From Thermomicrobiales bacterium (lineage in GTDB: Bacteria > Chloroflexota > Chloroflexia > Thermomicrobiales > UBA6265), in NCBI GenBank assembly GCA_019637585.1, contig JAHBVL010000019.1:1-44996 (forward strand): a stretch of 44,996 bases of DNA, given 5' to 3'. Positions within the stretch are counted from its first letter, which is position 1. Each line of letters opens with the position of its first letter. Both the position numbers and the translations under genes were made by a program. Below are positions 44,590-44,996 of this stretch, piece by piece. The notes below the pieces were generated by a model. That model worked only from the letters and a program-made list of their open reading frames with translations. It was not told the DNA's origin and searched no databases.

Positions 44590-44973
44590 TCACCTGACCA
44601 GCGCGATGACGATGCTGGTCAACAGAATACCCAGCACTGCTGCCGAGGCGAGCGCAAATCGCCGCTCGCCCAGCTTGTGAAACACGAGCGCCAGACGAAG
44701 AACGGTGACCACTGGCGTGAGGATCAACAGCAGAAACGCCAAATCGAGAACCGCCATCGGCTCGCCATCCAGAAGCTCGCCGGGGAGTTGGTCGATCGGC
44801 GTGACGCGGTGGGAGAATTCTCCACCCGAGATCTCGACCGCCAGGTAGCCGGCGACGAAGAGCGCCGCAGCAATGAGGAAGCCGATGCGCAAGGTCTGCA
44901 TGGCGACCCGGTAGAGTTCGGGGGATTGCTCGTCGAGTCCGTCGAGCATGGGTTCCTGTGCGTGATCGGTCAT
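44590..44973 (-). CDS. DUF1634-like membrane protein
   Basis: A 127-residue membrane protein with three hydrophobic segments: about 27-48 (TLRIGFLIAAALFVAGYLAV), 73-92 (AVLDLAFLLLILTPVVTVL) and 104-126. The arrangement matches DUF1634 proteins, commonly adjacent to a sulfite/anion exporter of the TauE/SafE type. ATG 44973 overlaps the stop of a gene running off the window edge, so this may be an operon. Function unproven. Confidence 0.8.
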   Translation of the reverse strand: MTDHAQEPMLDGLDEQSPELYRVAMQTLRIGFLIAAALFVAGYLAVEISGGEFSHRVTPIDQLPGELLDGEPMAVLDLAFLLLILTPVVTVLRLALVFHKLGERRFALASAAVLGILLTSIVIALVR

Positions 44974-44996
44974 CAGTCCTGTCCCGGCAGCGAGAT
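44973..44996 (-). CDS. C-terminal end of a gene continuing beyond the window
   Basis: On the minus strand the last bases read ISLPGQD then TGA at 44975-44973, overlapping the next ATG as TGATG. Only seven codons are visible. From the DUF1634 neighbour a TauE/SafE-type permease is a reasonable guess; the sequence here cannot confirm it. Confidence 0.3.
   Translation of the reverse strand: MSLPGQD

Overview
The window looks like a chromosomal segment of a high-GC bacterium of the Chloroflexota, most likely a Thermomicrobia-like lineage. This is inferred from four things together: a complete cofD-cofC-cofE set for coenzyme F420 plus F420-type oxidoreductases, many Dpp/Opp-type ABC transporter genes with Tat-like binding proteins, frequent GTG and TTG starts, and an RNase J with a basic disordered N-terminus. 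No rRNA, tRNA, CRISPR, phage or insertion-sequence gene was seen.

Layout. 1-1.4 kb: an aquaporin followed by a repeat block (22-bp tandem units and two 117-bp hairpin elements). 1.4-12.7 kb: a long minus-strand run reading lipocalin-like secreted protein, small membrane protein, aldehyde dehydrogenase, OsmC peroxidase, molybdopterin oxidoreductase, two Dpp-type ATPases, a double-length malic enzyme and a secreted protein. 13.0-20.8 kb, plus strand: secreted sialidase-like protein, an unusual ABC importer (binding protein with apparently permuted lobe order, two permeases, no ATPase) and a small membrane protein. 20.9-24.3 kb: class V aminotransferase, divergent SDR, UDP-glucose 6-dehydrogenase.

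24.6-29.0 kb, minus strand, is the most interesting region. An FMN riboswitch with its own promoter and terminator precedes a four-gene unit: two Dpp-type permeases, a binding protein and a stand-alone nitroreductase resembling the C-terminal domain of FbiB (dehydro-F420-0 reductase). 29.3-33.2 kb, same strand: F420-dependent LLM-type dehydrogenase, cofE, cofC, cofD and a split-barrel FDOR-like protein, most of them overlapping or closely spaced. The two blocks together suggest that flavin status is coupled to uptake of a flavin-like or precursor compound and to deazaflavin (F420) synthesis. A three-copy 86-bp repeat lies between them.

33.3-45 kb: FGGY carbohydrate kinase with an octamer repeat over its ribosome-binding site, PIG-L/LmbE deacetylase, a YceI/HxlR divergent pair with overlapping promoters and a palindromic operator, RNase J, SDR and cupin, two small membrane proteins, a degenerate FGGY homologue, rpsP-khpA-rimM, a nucleoside phosphorylase-fold protein and a DUF1634-like membrane protein at the edge.

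ATPases are unevenly distributed. Two importer clusters have permeases and a binding protein but no ATPase, while the one ATPase pair has no permease nearby, so shared ATPases are likely. All functional calls come from reading the translations; no database search was run.
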